Below, one piece after another: positions 30,292-37,993 of a DNA stretch of 64,000 bases. Each line of letters starts with the position of its first letter. Within the stretch, counting starts at the first letter, position 1. Source of the DNA: Microbispora rosea (GTDB taxonomy: Bacteria; Actinomycetota; Actinomycetes; Streptosporangiales; Streptosporangiaceae); the NCBI RefSeq assembly GCF_900156315.1, contig NZ_FTNI01000016.1, forward strand, positions 62,001-126,000. The letters run 5' to 3'. The position numbers and the translations under genes are program-made. The notes under the pieces were generated by a model that saw only the letters and a program-made list of their open reading frames with translations, did no database searches and was not told where the DNA came from.

Positions 30292-31595
30292 CACTCCACA
30301 CCAGCCTTCTGTGTCGCCGTCGCGGCGCGACGGTCTTCCGTATCTGTCTCTTCGGGGTCTTCGGGGATCCGCGCGTGGACGGCCCGGGCGGGCAGCCGAG
30401 GCTCCAGGCGGAGCATGGTGAGGGCCGAGCAGGAGACGCCTCCCGCGAGCAGCAGCCACATGGAGACCGGCGACAGGCTCAGCAGCGCGGTCAGCACGGC
30501 CGGAGCCAGCGTGATCGGGATCGCCCAGGAGAACTGGTAGACCGCCATGTACCTGCCGCGGGTCTCCTCGGGGGCCGCGCTCGACACGAGCGCCGACAGC
30601 GGCGCGCCGTGCAGCATCTCCCCCAGGGTGAACAGCGCCGTCGCGGCGAAGACCCCGGCCAGGGCGACCGGCCGTACGGGAACCCCCGCCAGCAGGGCGA
30701 ACGCCGCGAACGACGCCGCGAACGTGGCGGCGCCCGCCGCGACCGTGCGGGTGCGCCGATACCGGATCAGCCGCCGCGTCACCGGGATCTGCAGCAGCGC
30801 GATGCCGACGGTGTTGACCGCGTACAGCACGCCGACCAGCGACGCGGGGACGTCCAGCTCCTGGGTGACGTAGACGGGCAGCGCCACCGACAGCACCATG
30901 TAGCCGAAGGCGGTCGGCACGTTCTGCAGGGTCAGCGCGAGGAACGTCCGGTCGCGCAGGACGAGCCGGTATCCCCCGCTCCGCCGGCCCGCCGCCCTCG
31001 GGGCCGTACCGATCCGCGCACCGGGAACCGGGCCGCCGGGGACGGGGATCGTACGGAGGATCAGCGCGGCGCCGGCGAACGCGGCGGCGCTGACGAGGAC
31101 GATCACCCGGTAGGCGGCGTCGCTGCCCAGGCCGAGCGCGGCGCCCGCGATGAGGCCGCCCGCGCCGAGGCCGGCGTTGCGCAGGCTGCGCTGCGCGGCG
31201 AGGAGCCTGTCGCGGTCCGCGCCCTGCGCGATCGCGGCGACGAACGACTGGATCGACGGCGGGTAGGAGCCGTCGCCGAGCGCCACCAGCGCCACCGCGA
31301 GGAACATCGTCAGCGGCGAGTCCACCAGCGGGTAGGCGGCGAACCCCACGGCGCGCACCAGGTAGCCGCCCACGACGACGGCCCGCGCGCCGAAGCGGTC
31401 GACGAGCACGCCCGCGATCGGGTTGGCGACCAGGCTGAACAGCGCGGCCCCGGTCATGATCACGCCGACTCGTTCGATCGGCAGCCCGGTGACGTGGTGG
31501 AAGAACAGCAGGGACAGGGGCAGGTACATGCCGCTGCCGGTGGCGTCGACCACCATCCCGGCCATGTAGCGCACCCGCGTCGACGGGCGGATCAT
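30291..31595 (-). CDS. MFS transporter, probable product exporter
   Basis: The 434-aa, about 12-span major facilitator protein has the motif-A-like loop between spans 2 and 3 (GVLVDRFGARAVVVGG) and an equivalent in the second half. DHA-type efflux proteins look like this. ATG at 31595 overlaps the upstream ATP-grasp stop (ATGA, 31592-31595), and its own stop shares one base with the methyltransferase start. In this operon it most likely exports the pathway product or gives self-protection; direction and substrate are inferred. Confidence 0.88.
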   Translation of the reverse strand: MIRPSTRVRYMAGMVVDATGSGMYLPLSLLFFHHVTGLPIERVGVIMTGAALFSLVANPIAGVLVDRFGARAVVVGGYLVRAVGFAAYPLVDSPLTMFLAVALVALGDGSYPPSIQSFVAAIAQGADRDRLLAAQRSLRNAGLGAGGLIAGAALGLGSDAAYRVIVLVSAAAFAGAALILRTIPVPGGPVPGARIGTAPRAAGRRSGGYRLVLRDRTFLALTLQNVPTAFGYMVLSVALPVYVTQELDVPASLVGVLYAVNTVGIALLQIPVTRRLIRYRRTRTVAAGAATFAASFAAFALLAGVPVRPVALAGVFAATALFTLGEMLHGAPLSALVSSAAPEETRGRYMAVYQFSWAIPITLAPAVLTALLSLSPVSMWLLLAGGVSCSALTMLRLEPRLPARAVHARIPEDPEETDTEDRRAATATQKAGVE

Positions 31596-32878
31596 GACGG
31601 CACCGCCCCGATCCTCACCTGCTCCTCCAGCCGCGCGCCGAGCGAGCGCAGCCTGCGCTCGCACTCCGCCCGGGTGGGGGCCGAGGCGATGGCCACGGTC
31701 AGGAAGTCGGCCGAGCCCGACGCGGGCGGGACCACCTGGCCGGTCTCCGCGTAGAGCCAGAAGTGCTCCACCCACGGCTCCTCCGGCACGCCGGGCAGCG
31801 CGTGGATGAGCCCGGGCCGCTTCATCATCAGCACCTGACCGGCCATCCGCGCCGGCTCCGGCCGCCGCCCTGGTCGTACGGCCCGCGCCACGTCGGGCAG
31901 CGGAAGGCCGAGCTGGGCCCGGATGGAGCACTCGGCGAGGTTGACGCCGAACAGGGTGTGGAAGACCTCGCGGATCTTCCCGCCGCCGGACCGGCAGGCG
32001 ATCTCGCACAGCACGAGCCGGTCGTCGGGCGTGTGGAAGATCTCCGCGTGGAAGGCGTGGTCGCGCAGCCGCCCGCCGGGCAGCCGCAGCGCCGCCAGCG
32101 TCCGCCCGGTCAGCTCCAGCAGGCGGCCGGTGAGCGGGTCGCCGGGGTCGAGCGCCAGGTCGACCCGGGAGCCGGGGTCGGTGCCGAACGACGCCAGCTC
32201 GTACTGGTACTGCGAGGGCCAGGCCAGCACGACCTCGCCGTCCACCACCAGCCCGTCGACGTGGCACATGCGGCCGGGCACGTACGCCTCCAGCAGCAGG
32301 TCGTCCCGCTGCTCGTCGCGCTGCTCGTCCGGCTTCGAGCCGTACGCCTCGGAGAGAAAGGCCGTGAGCGCGTCGCTGTCGCGCAGGATGCGCAGGCCGA
32401 TGGAGTTGAAGCCGGCCCTGTTCTTGACCACCAGGGGGAAGCCGTGGACGCCGGCGAAGGCCAGCACGTCCGCGGCGGTCCGCGGCACCGTGTGCGGCGC
32501 GACCTCCACGCCCGCCCGCGCCGCGTGCTCCTTCATCAGGGCCTTGTCCCGGAACGGCAGCACGTCGGCGGCCCGTGCTCCGGGCAGCCCGAGCTCCTCG
32601 CGCAGGGCGGCCACGCGCAGCACGTCGGCCTCGTGCTCCCCGATCAGGTGCGTGGCGCCGTACTCGGCGACGAGGCGCGCGACCCGCCCGGGCACCTCGT
32701 CGTCGTGGTCGAAGAGCTCCAGATGTGTGTAGCCGAGGTTCCCCTCGGGGATCCGCTCGCCGAACGGCTCGAACCTGTCGCGGGCGGCGAGGACGACCAC
32801 CGGGCCCTCGTGGTCGCGCAGCCAGCGGTCGTACGGGAACGGCTCCAGCGGATTGCGGTGCACAATGACGACGCTCAT
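31592..32878 (-). CDS. ATP-grasp amide ligase, second of two
   Basis: The 428-aa ATP-grasp enzyme: the family joins a carboxylate to an amine through an acyl phosphate. N-terminal Rossmann-like domain (MSVVIVHRNPLEPFPYDRW), ATP-binding LPFRDKALMKEHAARAGVEVAPH and FPLVVKNRAGFNSIGLRIL (nucleotide Lys), metal-binding region CEIACRSGGGKIREVF with an Arg/Ser-rich variation on the E-x-N-x-R pattern. ATG at 32878 has a GGGGG site upstream. An ATG at 32956 (26 residues longer) overlaps the previous stop as ATGA and could be the coupled start. It resembles the carnosine-synthase/BacD-like ligases of natural-product clusters more than purine or D-Ala-D-Ala enzymes. Confidence 0.85.
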   Translation of the reverse strand: MSVVIVHRNPLEPFPYDRWLRDHEGPVVVLAARDRFEPFGERIPEGNLGYTHLELFDHDDEVPGRVARLVAEYGATHLIGEHEADVLRVAALREELGLPGARAADVLPFRDKALMKEHAARAGVEVAPHTVPRTAADVLAFAGVHGFPLVVKNRAGFNSIGLRILRDSDALTAFLSEAYGSKPDEQRDEQRDDLLLEAYVPGRMCHVDGLVVDGEVVLAWPSQYQYELASFGTDPGSRVDLALDPGDPLTGRLLELTGRTLAALRLPGGRLRDHAFHAEIFHTPDDRLVLCEIACRSGGGKIREVFHTLFGVNLAECSIRAQLGLPLPDVARAVRPGRRPEPARMAGQVLMMKRPGLIHALPGVPEEPWVEHFWLYAETGQVVPPASGSADFLTVAIASAPTRAECERRLRSLGARLEEQVRIGAVPS

Positions 32879-32929
32879 GTCACCCCCTCGCCTGACGGCT
32901 CGGGGTCGCATGAGCGAGTCACTGTGCTT

Positions 32930-32957
32930 GTTCATTCGCTCGCTTCGCTCGTTCATG
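32930..32957. repeat. GAGCGAAGCGAGCGA-type short repeat at gene junction
   Basis: The junction between the two ATP-grasp genes contains TTCGCTCGCTTCGCTCG, a near self-complementary run of GCTCG/CGAGC units. Similar strings recur at actinomycete gene borders. Whether it is coding depends on which start the second ATP-grasp gene uses. Confidence 0.4.
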
Positions 32958-34908
32958 CCGGCACCTCCGCCAGGGAACGGGCCTCGGCCGCGTGCGCGAG
33001 CCAGGTCCGCCCGTCCTCGCCCACGACCCTGATCCGGATCGCGTCGCCGATGACCTCCCCGCCGCGGCGGATCGCCGCGTCCGTGTCGGGGCCGGTCACC
33101 GCGACCAGGCCGAGCCGGTCCCAGTTGTCGCGCAACGCGTGAACGGTGTCGCCGGGCTTGGCCGTGACGCGCACGTCGAGCACGCCGTCCCGCGCCGCTG
33201 CGTCGGCGACACCCTCCACCGACTCGACCCGTCCCGGCTCGCTCACCAGGGAGCGCACGCTGGCCCCCGCGTGCGCCTCCGGCCGGTCCGGCAGCTCGGG
33301 GACCAGCCGGAACGGCCAGCCCAGGGCGTACTCGACCAGGTCGATGCCGTACGCGCCGCGCACGAGCTCCGGGATCATGTCGCCGGCGACGCGGTTGTGG
33401 CTCTCGATGATCGCGGGGCCGTGCGGGCCGAGCCGCAGCTCGGTGTGCGTGACCCCGTCCCTGAGGCCGATCAGGTCGAGGAAGCGGCGCACGCTCGCGC
33501 CGATCCGCTCCCGCACCGGCTCGTCCAGCCGGGCGGGCACCGCGTGGCCGAGCTCGGCGAACCGGTCGGCGTGCACGAACTTCTCGGTGATCGCCACGAC
33601 GACGTGGCGGCCCGCGAAGCTGAACGCCTCGACGCTGAACTCCGGCCCCTCCACGTACTCCTCCATGAGGAAGTCGCGCAGGAGGTACATGGTCGAGACC
33701 CGGTCGGTCCGGGTGCCGCGCAGCCCTTCCACCGTCGCCCAGACCTGCTCGGCGTCCTGCGGTCCCCCGATCCGGAAGACCCCGATGCTCGCGGTCGCGT
33801 CGGTCGGCTTGACGATGAACGGATAGCCGTGGGCGGCGCCGAAGGCGTCCAGGTCCTCGCGCCGCAGGAGCGGCGCGGCGGTCACCGTGGACGGATCGAG
33901 GCCGGCCAGGTGGCGGCGCATGGCCAGTTTGTCGCGGAACAGCCGCGTTACCTCGTAGCCGGTGCCGCCCAGGCCGAACAGGTCGTTGACCCGTCCCGCG
34001 TTCTCCAGCCCGGGCTCGGTGATGGACAGCGCGACGCGGAACCCCGGCTCCCGCCACAGTTCCCTGGCGACGGGCTCGACGGCCGCCCAGTCGGTGTAGT
34101 CCAGGACGCGCAGGACGTCGGCGAGCTCCTCCTGTTCGGGGCTGACCTTGGTGGGGTGCTGGAGCAGCAGGACGGTCAGCCCCAGCTCCTTGGCCTTGCG
34201 CACGGTTTCGTCGGTGGCGCCGACTATCAGGACCGTGCTGTCCGGATTCATCGATCCATTCCTTTCGTCGGGGGGTCGGGACAGGTCGGCTCTGGTCGTA
34301 CGGGGCGATGTGCCGCCGGAAGGCGGTGACACGGTCCCGGCGGGGGCGAGGGCGCGCGCGCCGGCGGGCACGTCGCCGAGGACCAGCGCCCGCGCCCCGA
34401 TGACGGCGTCGTCGCCCACCCGGACCGGGCCGAGAACGGTCGCGCCGGCGCCCAGCACCACACGGGCGCCGATCACCGGGTGCCGCCGTTCCCCGGCCGC
34501 GCGCAGGTTGTCGCGCCACCAGCCGACCGCGCCCAGGGTCACCTGGTGGTAGATGGTCACGTCGTCGCCCACGACCGCGGTCTCCCCGATCACCACGGCC
34601 GCGCCGTGGTCGACGAAGACCCTGCGCCCCAGCGCCGCACCCGGGTGGATCTCCACTCCGGTGACGCACCGTGCGAGGAGCATCAGCAGCCGGGCCGGCA
34701 CTCGGCGGCCGCGCCGGTGCAGCCGATGGGCGACCCGGTGCAGCCACAGCGCCGGGAGCACCGGGTGCAGCAACGCCTCCTTCCGGTCGCGTACGGACGG
34801 GTCCCGCTCGACGATCGTCCGCAGGTCCTCGGCCAGGAGGCGCAGCAGTCTCTCCGGCCGTTCGCTTCCCGGGGGCGGCGGAGAAGACCTGAAATCGGCA
34901 TGAGGCAT
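32953..34908 (-). CDS. Serine O-acetyltransferase / ATP-grasp ligase fusion
   Basis: One uninterrupted 651-codon frame. Residues 1-190 are a short-type serine acetyltransferase with left-handed beta-helix repeats and catalytic features EIHPGAALG, VDHGAAVVIGETA (His) and RRHPVIG. A Pro/Ser/Thr-rich linker (about 190-219) follows, then a complete ATP-grasp ligase (220-651) with FRDKLAMRRHLAG, YPFIVKPTDATASIGVF (ATP Lys), FLMEEYVEGPEFSVEAF and IIESHNRVAGDMIPEL (metal-binding E-x-N-x-R). There is no stop between the domains, so ribosomes that start at 34908 (GAGGAGG, 5 nt spacing) must make a fusion. An internal ATG at 34251 with AAAGGA upstream could also give free ligase. First gene of the operon. 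Confidence 0.85.
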   Translation of the reverse strand: MPHADFRSSPPPPGSERPERLLRLLAEDLRTIVERDPSVRDRKEALLHPVLPALWLHRVAHRLHRRGRRVPARLLMLLARCVTGVEIHPGAALGRRVFVDHGAAVVIGETAVVGDDVTIYHQVTLGAVGWWRDNLRAAGERRHPVIGARVVLGAGATVLGPVRVGDDAVIGARALVLGDVPAGARALAPAGTVSPPSGGTSPRTTRADLSRPPDERNGSMNPDSTVLIVGATDETVRKAKELGLTVLLLQHPTKVSPEQEELADVLRVLDYTDWAAVEPVARELWREPGFRVALSITEPGLENAGRVNDLFGLGGTGYEVTRLFRDKLAMRRHLAGLDPSTVTAAPLLRREDLDAFGAAHGYPFIVKPTDATASIGVFRIGGPQDAEQVWATVEGLRGTRTDRVSTMYLLRDFLMEEYVEGPEFSVEAFSFAGRHVVVAITEKFVHADRFAELGHAVPARLDEPVRERIGASVRRFLDLIGLRDGVTHTELRLGPHGPAIIESHNRVAGDMIPELVRGAYGIDLVEYALGWPFRLVPELPDRPEAHAGASVRSLVSEPGRVESVEGVADAAARDGVLDVRVTAKPGDTVHALRDNWDRLGLVAVTGPDTDAAIRRGGEVIGDAIRIRVVGEDGRTWLAHAAEARSLAEVPA

Positions 34909-35209
34909 CTTCGCCTCCTCACATTCACCTCGGCGAATGAACCATTAATGAAACCCCGGATTCATGGAATGGCAGACTGCCACTGGCCTGGAGATCCCCT
35001 ACGACCATTTCCGGGAGAGTGAATTACGGACCCTTTTTCCTCGGTTATTGGGTAAGCGTGAGGGCCCTGGAACCACAGGTCAACCCCTACCCGCTCGGCC
35101 TTCGACCGGTAATCAGCGGGCCGCCGACCCCGACCGGACAGGCGTCGTACCGAATTCTCCGAGCCCACATGGGAGATTTCCGCGATCGGCGGAGCCGGAA
35201 AACGCGTGC

Positions 35210-35235
35210 GCGCCGGTCCGTGAACGGACCGGCGC
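35210..35235. terminator. Perfect 11-bp hairpin upstream of ATP-grasp operon
   Basis: GCGCCGGTCCG (35210-35220) pairs with CGGACCGGCGC (35225-35235) around a TGAA loop. With the next hairpin it insulates the ATP-grasp operon from transcription arriving from the nitrate operon side. The rest of 34909-35209 is AT-richer and must carry the operon promoter; no gene was recognised. Confidence 0.65.
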
Positions 35236-35238
35236 GGC

Positions 35239-35269
35239 GAAAAAGAAAAAGGAGCGGACGCGGTCCGCT
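35239..35269 (-). terminator. Intrinsic terminator with U-tract, stranded by cassette
   Basis: Read on the minus strand: AGCGGAC-CGC-GTCCGCT, then CC and TTTTTCTTTTT. The stem begins inside the stop codon of the truncated chelatase fragment. It is the only classic stem-plus-U-run in the region and was presumably the original terminator of the chelatase gene. Confidence 0.75.
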
Positions 35270-35385
35270 CAGGCCGGAGTGCCGGTGGCGAACGGCGCGC
35301 GGGCGGGCGCGACGGCCGGGCGGCGCCGGGCGAGGGCCTCGTCGAAGCGGGCCCAGACGAGGGCGGCCAGGTCGTCGTCCACGCC
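35249..35385. repeat. Direct repeat D1: displaced 3' end of chelatase gene
   Basis: Matches D2 (36064-36218) in the same orientation with few substitutions and one 18-bp gap that removes one of two GGGCGCGACG units. D1 and D2 bracket the toxin-antitoxin-like genes. Confidence 0.9.
35269..35385 (-). pseudogene. Fragment of sirohydrochlorin chelatase C-terminus
   Basis: Encodes GVDDDLAALVWARFDEALAR through to ATGTPA and a stop: 38 residues that match the C-terminus of the intact chelatase at 36084, minus six linker residues. It has no start and no N-terminal domain. A remnant left when the gene 3' end was duplicated around the cassette. Confidence 0.85.
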
Positions 35386-35440
35386 AGATGTCCCTACCGG
35401 AACACACCGCAAACCGAGAGTCAAAGATTAATCACATCGA

Positions 35441-35725
35441 GTGAACGTCGATGGATTGTGCATGGCACAATTCCTCTTCGTGCGTAGAATCAGGTTCACG
35501 CAGTCAGCGCGGAAGCATCGCATCGGAACAGCGCGGGTCCTTGCCGTTATCCGGGGCCAGCCGCCCCGGATAGTGCCGCCACCCGGTCCTGGTCTGGACG
35601 AGCAGTGGCACTGGCTCGGCGTGGATGATCGCGGGCTGGAGCTCGAGGTGATCGCCGTTCTGACCGAGAAGTACCTGCTGGTGATCCACGCGATGCCGAC
35701 CGCGTTCAGGAGGAACGAGCCATGA
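35441..35725 (+). CDS. Small RelE/DUF4258-like protein, toxin candidate
   Basis: At most 94 aa. The core RIRFTQSARKHRIGTARVLAVI followed by WLGVDDRGLELEVIAVLTEKYLLVIHAMPT resembles small basic actinobacterial proteins of the DUF4258/RelE-like kind that pair with ribbon-helix-helix antitoxins. The stop overlaps the antitoxin start by ATGA (35722-35725). Start is uncertain: GTG at 35441 has no ribosome-binding site, ATG at 35462 (MAQFLFV) is an alternative. The DNA around 35386-35470 is AT-richer than its neighbours, fitting a foreign cassette. Toxicity is inferred from gene pairing. Confidence 0.6.
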   Translation: MNVDGLCMAQFLFVRRIRFTQSARKHRIGTARVLAVIRGQPPRIVPPPGPGLDEQWHWLGVDDRGLELEVIAVLTEKYLLVIHAMPTAFRRNEP

Positions 35726-36051
35726 CCGAGTACACCGGCCCCTGGCCCCCGGAGGACGTCGAGCTCGCCGTGGACGACGAGTCGGACGTCGACTTGGGCA
35801 CGGAGGAGCTCTACGACAGGCGGGGGAATCGGATCGACGAGGCCTACGTCGAGGCCGCGGTCGAGCATGTGCGCCGGACGGTCGGCCGCCCCTCTCTCAC
35901 GGCACCGGGCAGGCGCTCGCCGCAGGTGACGTTCCGCCTGACTCCGGAGGAGAAAGCGGCCGCCAGGGCACTCGCGGAACGGGAGGGCAAGACCGTGTCG
36001 CAACTGGCCAGGGAGGCGTTCGCCCAGTACCTCCGCGACCACGCGGCCTGA
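35722..36051 (+). CDS. Ribbon-helix-helix antitoxin-like protein
   Basis: The 109-aa protein has an acidic N-terminal half (EDVELAVDDESDVDLGTEEL), suited to wrapping a basic toxin, and a C-terminal Arc/CopG-type ribbon-helix-helix: PQVTFRLTPEEKAAARALAE (strand and helix A) then SQLAREAFAQYLRDH (helix B). The order toxin then antitoxin is the BrnTA/HigBA-like arrangement. It is coupled to the upstream gene by ATGA. Probably autoregulates its promoter upstream of 35441. Confidence 0.7.
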   Translation: MTEYTGPWPPEDVELAVDDESDVDLGTEELYDRRGNRIDEAYVEAAVEHVRRTVGRPSLTAPGRRSPQVTFRLTPEEKAAARALAEREGKTVSQLAREAFAQYLRDHAA

Positions 36052-36063
36052 TCCGGCGTTCAG

Positions 36064-36218
36064 AAGGAGCGGACGTGGTCCGCTCAGGCCGGTGTGCCGG
36101 TGGCGAACGGCGCGCGGGCGGGCGCGACGGGTGCGGCGGGCGCGACGGCCGGGCGGCGCCGGGCGAGGGCCTCGTCGAAGCGGGCCCAGACGAGGGCGGC
36201 CAGGTCGTCGTCCACGCC
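36064..36218. repeat. Direct repeat D2: present 3' end of chelatase gene
   Basis: 155 bp matching D1 plus an 18-bp insertion. It carries the last part of the functional chelatase gene and the hairpin AGCGGAC-CAC-GTCCGCT (36068-36084) but not the U-tract found beside D1. Confidence 0.9.
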
Positions 36219-36833
36219 GAGGGGCGGGCTGACCAGGTCCGCGCCGCTGCTCACCAGCCGGTCGTGGAAGAACCCGGGCGCGAGCAGGTAGGAGGCGACG
36301 GCGACGCGCGGGGCGAGGCCGGCCCTGGTGCGCTCGAGCGCCTGGGCGAGCGTGGGCGTCCCGGCCGAGGCGAACGCGGCCGTGACGGGACGCGAGAGCC
36401 GTACGGACAGCAGCCGGGCGGCGGCGCGGACGTCGTCGAGGGCGGCGGGGTCGGACGAGCCGGCCGCGCCCAGGATCACGGCGTCGCAGGGCCGCAGGCC
36501 GGCCGCGGCCAGGCGGCGCGCCAGCACCGAGGTCAGCAGCCGGTGCGGCCCGAGCTGCCCGGCGACGAGCGCGTCGGGCCGGGTGCGGGCGACGACGGCC
36601 GGCAGGTCGATGTGCGCGTGGTATCCCCCGGCGAGCAGCATCGGGACCACCACGACCGGCCCGGCCACCTGCGACAGCACGTCGGACAGCAGCGGCGCGC
36701 TGATCTCCAGGAACCCCAGCTCGACCGGCGCGCCGGGCCTGGCGCGGCGCACGCGGGCCGCCAGGGAGTCCATGACCGACTCCCAGTGGCCGCTGCGTGC
36801 CCCGTGCGCCGCCATCACCAGGGTCGGGGTCAT
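36084..36833 (-). CDS. Sirohydrochlorin chelatase family protein (CbiX/SirB-like)
   Basis: The 249-aa class II chelatase inserts Fe2+ (siroheme) or Co2+ into sirohydrochlorin. MAAHGARSGHWESVM (metal-binding His of the first half), GFLEISAPLL, VVVPMLLAGGYHAHIDLP (second His block) and ASYLLAPGFFHDRLV are family features. Siroheme is the cofactor of NirB, which explains its place at the end of the nitrite-reductase operon. ATG at 36833 overlaps the regulator stop (ATGA). The C-terminal Ala/Pro-rich tail is encoded by the D2 repeat, so the last 40 or so residues may have been replaced by recombination. Confidence 0.9.
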   Translation of the reverse strand: MTPTLVMAAHGARSGHWESVMDSLAARVRRARPGAPVELGFLEISAPLLSDVLSQVAGPVVVVPMLLAGGYHAHIDLPAVVARTRPDALVAGQLGPHRLLTSVLARRLAAAGLRPCDAVILGAAGSSDPAALDDVRAAARLLSVRLSRPVTAAFASAGTPTLAQALERTRAGLAPRVAVASYLLAPGFFHDRLVSSGADLVSPPLGVDDDLAALVWARFDEALARRRPAVAPAAPVAPARAPFATGTPA

Positions 36834-37993
36834 CGCTCGTCCCTGCCGCAGGCGAGGCGGTAGCCGCGCTTGACGACGGTCTCGACGATGCCCGAGGGAC
36901 CGAGCGCCCGGCGCAGCCGGGTGATCGCCATCTCCACCGCGTGCTCGGCCGAGTCGCGGGAGGGGCCGCCGGGCAGCACGACCCGCAGGTCGGCCCGGTT
37001 CACGACGTGCCCGGGGCGCTCGGCGAGCCGCTTCAGCACGGCCATCGGGGCGGGCGGCAGAGGCTTGAGCTCGCCGTCGACCACCACGGCGTGACCGCGG
37101 ATCTCCAGCTCGTGCCCGCCCGCGACGAGCCGCGTGACGCCGCTTTCCGGCAGGTGGCGGGCGAGGGTCCGGGCGAGCGCGCCGAGGCGGGCCCGCTCGG
37201 GCTGGACGGCCCGCACGCCGCGCTGGGTCAGCGGCCCGGCCGTGACCGGGCCGACGCAGGCCGCCACCACGCGGCTGCCGAACGCGGCGAGCAGCGCGTC
37301 CTCCAGCCCGTCGGCGCGGGCGGCGCCCAGCATGGCCAGCACGGCGGGCGCGCTGGTGAAGGCCACCGCGTCCACCGAGCCGGTGATCGCCTGGCTGATC
37401 AGGCGGCGCAGCGGCGAGGTGTCGCGGTAGGGCAGCCACCGGTAGACCGGCACCTCGATCACCTCCGCGCCCGCCTCCCGCAGCGACGCGACGAAGCTGT
37501 CCAGCGGCTCGCCGTGCAGCTGCACGGCGATGCGGCGGCCGTGCAGGTCCTGCGCGAGCAGGTACTCCTTGACCTCCTCGCACGACTCCGTGGCCGGCGT
37601 CCAGAAGTCCACCAGGCCGGCCGCGCGGACGGCCCCGCGCGCCTTGGGGCCGCGGGCGAGCAGCCGCGCGCCGCCCAGGTGCGCGTTCAGGTCGGCGGAC
37701 AGGCCCCAGCCCTCCGCCGCCGCCATCCACCCGCGGAACCCCACCCCCGTGGTGATGACCACGTCGTCGACGGGCGCCTCCAGACAGGCCCGGGTCGCGG
37801 CGAGCAGCCCGGCGTCCTCCGCGAGCGGCACGATGCGGATCGCGGGCGCCCGCACGACCCGGGCGCCCCGCCGTTCGAGGAGCGCGGCCAACTCCTCGCT
37901 GCGGCGGGTCGCCGTCACCCCGATCGTGAACCCGGCCAGCGCGTCCGGCGCCGTCTCCAGGCTCATCGGGGTCTCGTCCACCAGCGCGGTCAT
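36830..37993 (-). CDS. nnaR: HemD-domain/winged-helix regulator (NnaR-like)
   Basis: The 387-aa protein has a uroporphyrinogen-III-synthase-like domain (about 15-270; GFTIGVTATRRSEELAALLERRGARVV, DAVAFTSAPAVLAML) joined to an OmpR-type winged helix (about 290-385; HVVNRADLRVVLPGG, RDSAEHAVEMAITRLRRALG, VETVVKRGYRL). This architecture is that of NnaR, a co-activator of nitrate/nitrite assimilation genes in streptomycetes and mycobacteria. It may keep HemD activity or only sense a tetrapyrrole. ATG at 37993 overlaps nirD (ATGA), and its stop overlaps the chelatase gene, so it sits inside the operon it probably controls. Confidence 0.85.
   Translation of the reverse strand: MTALVDETPMSLETAPDALAGFTIGVTATRRSEELAALLERRGARVVRAPAIRIVPLAEDAGLLAATRACLEAPVDDVVITTGVGFRGWMAAAEGWGLSADLNAHLGGARLLARGPKARGAVRAAGLVDFWTPATESCEEVKEYLLAQDLHGRRIAVQLHGEPLDSFVASLREAGAEVIEVPVYRWLPYRDTSPLRRLISQAITGSVDAVAFTSAPAVLAMLGAARADGLEDALLAAFGSRVVAACVGPVTAGPLTQRGVRAVQPERARLGALARTLARHLPESGVTRLVAGGHELEIRGHAVVVDGELKPLPPAPMAVLKRLAERPGHVVNRADLRVVLPGGPSRDSAEHAVEMAITRLRRALGPSGIVETVVKRGYRLACGRDER

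Noticed and set aside
28682..34908. D-cycloserine-type cluster
   Set aside because: The CysM-like, ATP-grasp and acetyltransferase parts recall it, but the heme protein, arginase-like and racemase genes are absent and the acetyltransferase is of another family.
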